Below, piece after piece: positions 20,750 through 22,065 of a DNA stretch of 22,065 bases; the first letter of the stretch is position 1, and every line of letters begins with the position of its first letter. Origin of the DNA: an uncultured Clostridium sp. (GTDB taxonomy: Bacteria; Bacillota; Clostridia; Lachnospirales; Lachnospiraceae); assembly GCA_938036545.1 (NCBI GenBank), contig CALHQJ010000085.1, forward strand, positions 1-22,065, given 5' to 3'. The notes beneath the pieces were generated by a model. The model saw nothing but the letters and a program-made list of their open reading frames with translations. It searched no databases and was not told the origin of the DNA. The position numbers and the translations under genes are program-made.

Positions 20750-22065
20750 ATGGCTGAAAAGATTATAAAAACCGAATATTCAGAAGAAATGCAGAGAAGC
20801 TATATGAATTATTCCATGAGCGTTATCACGGCCAGGGCCATTCCTGATGCCAGAGACGGATTAAAGCCGGTTCAGCGCCGTGTGCTCTATGATATGAGCG
20901 AACTGCATCTAAATCACGATAAGCCCCACAGAAAGTCGGCCCGTATTGTAGGCGATACCATGGGTAAATACCATCCTCATGGAGACAGTTCTATTTATGA
21001 GACTCTGGTGGTGCTGTCCCAGGAATTTAAAAAGGGAATGCCTCTGGTAGATGGCCACGGAAACTTCGGCTCCATTGAAGGAGACGGAGCTGCTGCCATG
21101 CGTTACACAGAAGCCAGATTAAAGAAATTTGCCGAAGAGGTGTACTTAAAGGATCTGGATAAAACCGTTGAATTTGTTCCCAACTATGACGAGACGGAAA
21201 AGGAGCCGGAAGTTTTGCCGGTTCGTGTGCCAAACCTGCTGATTAATGGATCAGAAGGAATTGCAGTGGGCATGAGCACCAGCATTCCGCCCCACAATCT
21301 GGGAGAGGTTACGGATTTGGTAAAGGCCTATATCGACAATCCAGAACTTTCTACAGAAGAAATGATGGCAATTATGCCAGGTCCGGATTTCCCAACCGGA
21401 GGTATTATTGCCAATAAAAAGGAGCTTCCGGCGATTTACGAAACGGGAACTGGTAAAATCAAGCTTCGAGGCAGAATGGAAGTCGAGCTTGGCAAGCGGC
21501 GGTCAGATAAGGACAAGCTGGTAATAACCCAGATTCCTTATACCATGATTGGCGCTGGCATTAATAAGTTTTTGATGGACATTGCAGAGCTGGTAGAGAG
21601 CAAAAAACTTCCAGACGTGGTAGACATTTCCAACCAGTCCAATAAGGAAGGAATCCGCATTGTACTGGAGTTGAAAAAGGATGCGGATATTGAAAAAATC
21701 CGAAACATTTTATATAAAAAGACCAAACTGGAAGATACTTTCGGCGTGAATATGCTGGCAATTGCAAAAGGACGTCCGGAAACCTTAAACCTGCGTGGAA
21801 TTTTAAGAAATTTCCTGGATTTCCAATATGAGACTGTCAATAAAAAGTATCAGGTTCTTTTGCAGAAGGAATTAGATAAAAAAGAAGTACAGGAAGGCCT
21901 GATTAAGGCCTGCGACGTCATTGACCTGATTATCGCAATTTTAAGAGGCTCTAAGAATTTAAAGGACGCCAAAGCGTGTCTCACCCAGGGCGATATTTCA
22001 AAGATTACATTTAAAACTCCTGGATTTGAGGAGGATGCGAAAAAGCTGCATTTTACGGAGCGGCA
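20750..22065 (+). CDS. Type IIA topoisomerase subunit A (ParC/GyrA), partial
   Basis: This is the DNA-cleaving partner of the subunit B gene; 438 complete codons are visible and the gene runs off the window. The winged-helix part has 'ARAIPDARDGLKPVQRRVLYDM', and 'GKYHPHGDSSIYETLV', the quinolone-determining region, with Ser and Glu at the positions of E. coli GyrA S83 and D87, that is, no classic resistance change is evident. Y119 in 'AAAMRYTEAR' is the cleavage tyrosine. 'GHGNFGSIEGDGAAAM' combines GyrA-like (GNFGS) and other features, so ParC or GyrA cannot be decided without the C-terminal domain. The start ATG at 20750 follows AGGGAGAG, 11 nt past the subunit B stop: one operon. Confidence 0.92.
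   Translation, partial: MAEKIIKTEYSEEMQRSYMNYSMSVITARAIPDARDGLKPVQRRVLYDMSELHLNHDKPHRKSARIVGDTMGKYHPHGDSSIYETLVVLSQEFKKGMPLVDGHGNFGSIEGDGAAAMRYTEARLKKFAEEVYLKDLDKTVEFVPNYDETEKEPEVLPVRVPNLLINGSEGIAVGMSTSIPPHNLGEVTDLVKAYIDNPELSTEEMMAIMPGPDFPTGGIIANKKELPAIYETGTGKIKLRGRMEVELGKRRSDKDKLVITQIPYTMIGAGINKFLMDIAELVESKKLPDVVDISNQSNKEGIRIVLELKKDADIEKIRNILYKKTKLEDTFGVNMLAIAKGRPETLNLRGILRNFLDFQYETVNKKYQVLLQKELDKKEVQEGLIKACDVIDLIIAILRGSKNLKDAKACLTQGDISKITFKTPGFEEDAKKLHFTER

Overview
The window looks like the chromosome of an anaerobic gut Firmicute, most likely a Lachnospiraceae (Clostridium cluster XIVa) relative. The grounds are moderate-to-low GC, strong AGGAGG ribosome sites, SigA-type TTGACA/TATAAT promoters, a Thr/Ala/Glu-rich linker on the solute-binding lipoprotein, oxygen-sensitive glycyl radical chemistry, and choline-binding-like repeats on a secreted protein. 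The genus assignment is inference.

Region 1 (about 1-2660) is an accessory or mobile-element edge. It starts with a 67-aa helix-turn-helix protein of the conjugative-transposon type. About 800 bases without a convincing gene follow, carrying large hairpins, a diverged direct repeat of about 80-90 nt, a 10-nt tandem repeat and clustered ATCGGATAATCC-like motifs. Next is a stand-alone gene with its own promoter and terminator for a winged-helix-like + nucleoside-deoxyribosyltransferase/TIR-like protein (a candidate defence effector), then a decayed Bro-N antirepressor fragment. No integrase or excisionase is visible.

Region 2 (2695-11548) is a nucleoside uptake and salvage cluster, all on +. 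It encodes a BMP-type lipoprotein receptor, the glycyl radical enzyme YjjI and its activase YjjW, an ABC ATPase with two permeases (NupOPQ type), cytidine deaminase and adenosine deaminase. Genes from yjjI onward are closely spaced and several overlap, so they are probably co-transcribed. YjjI/YjjW, whose substrate I do not know to be assigned, sit inside the transporter operon; in E. coli they sit beside the deoxyribonucleoside genes deoCABD. This points to a role in pentose/nucleoside breakdown.

Region 3 (11556-18014) is an aryl-beta-glucoside system: GH1 phospho-beta-glucosidase, PTS IIBCA permease, a second GH1 enzyme, and a LicT/BglG antiterminator with all four regulatory histidines. 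Two near-identical promoter + RAT + terminator leaders precede the first glycosidase and the PTS gene, so one LicT can control both units. A tRNA-Gly(CCC) gene lies on the minus strand between them.

Region 4 (18050-22065) holds a small secreted cell-wall-binding-repeat protein, followed by a type IIA topoisomerase pair (subunit B complete, subunit A cut by the window end).
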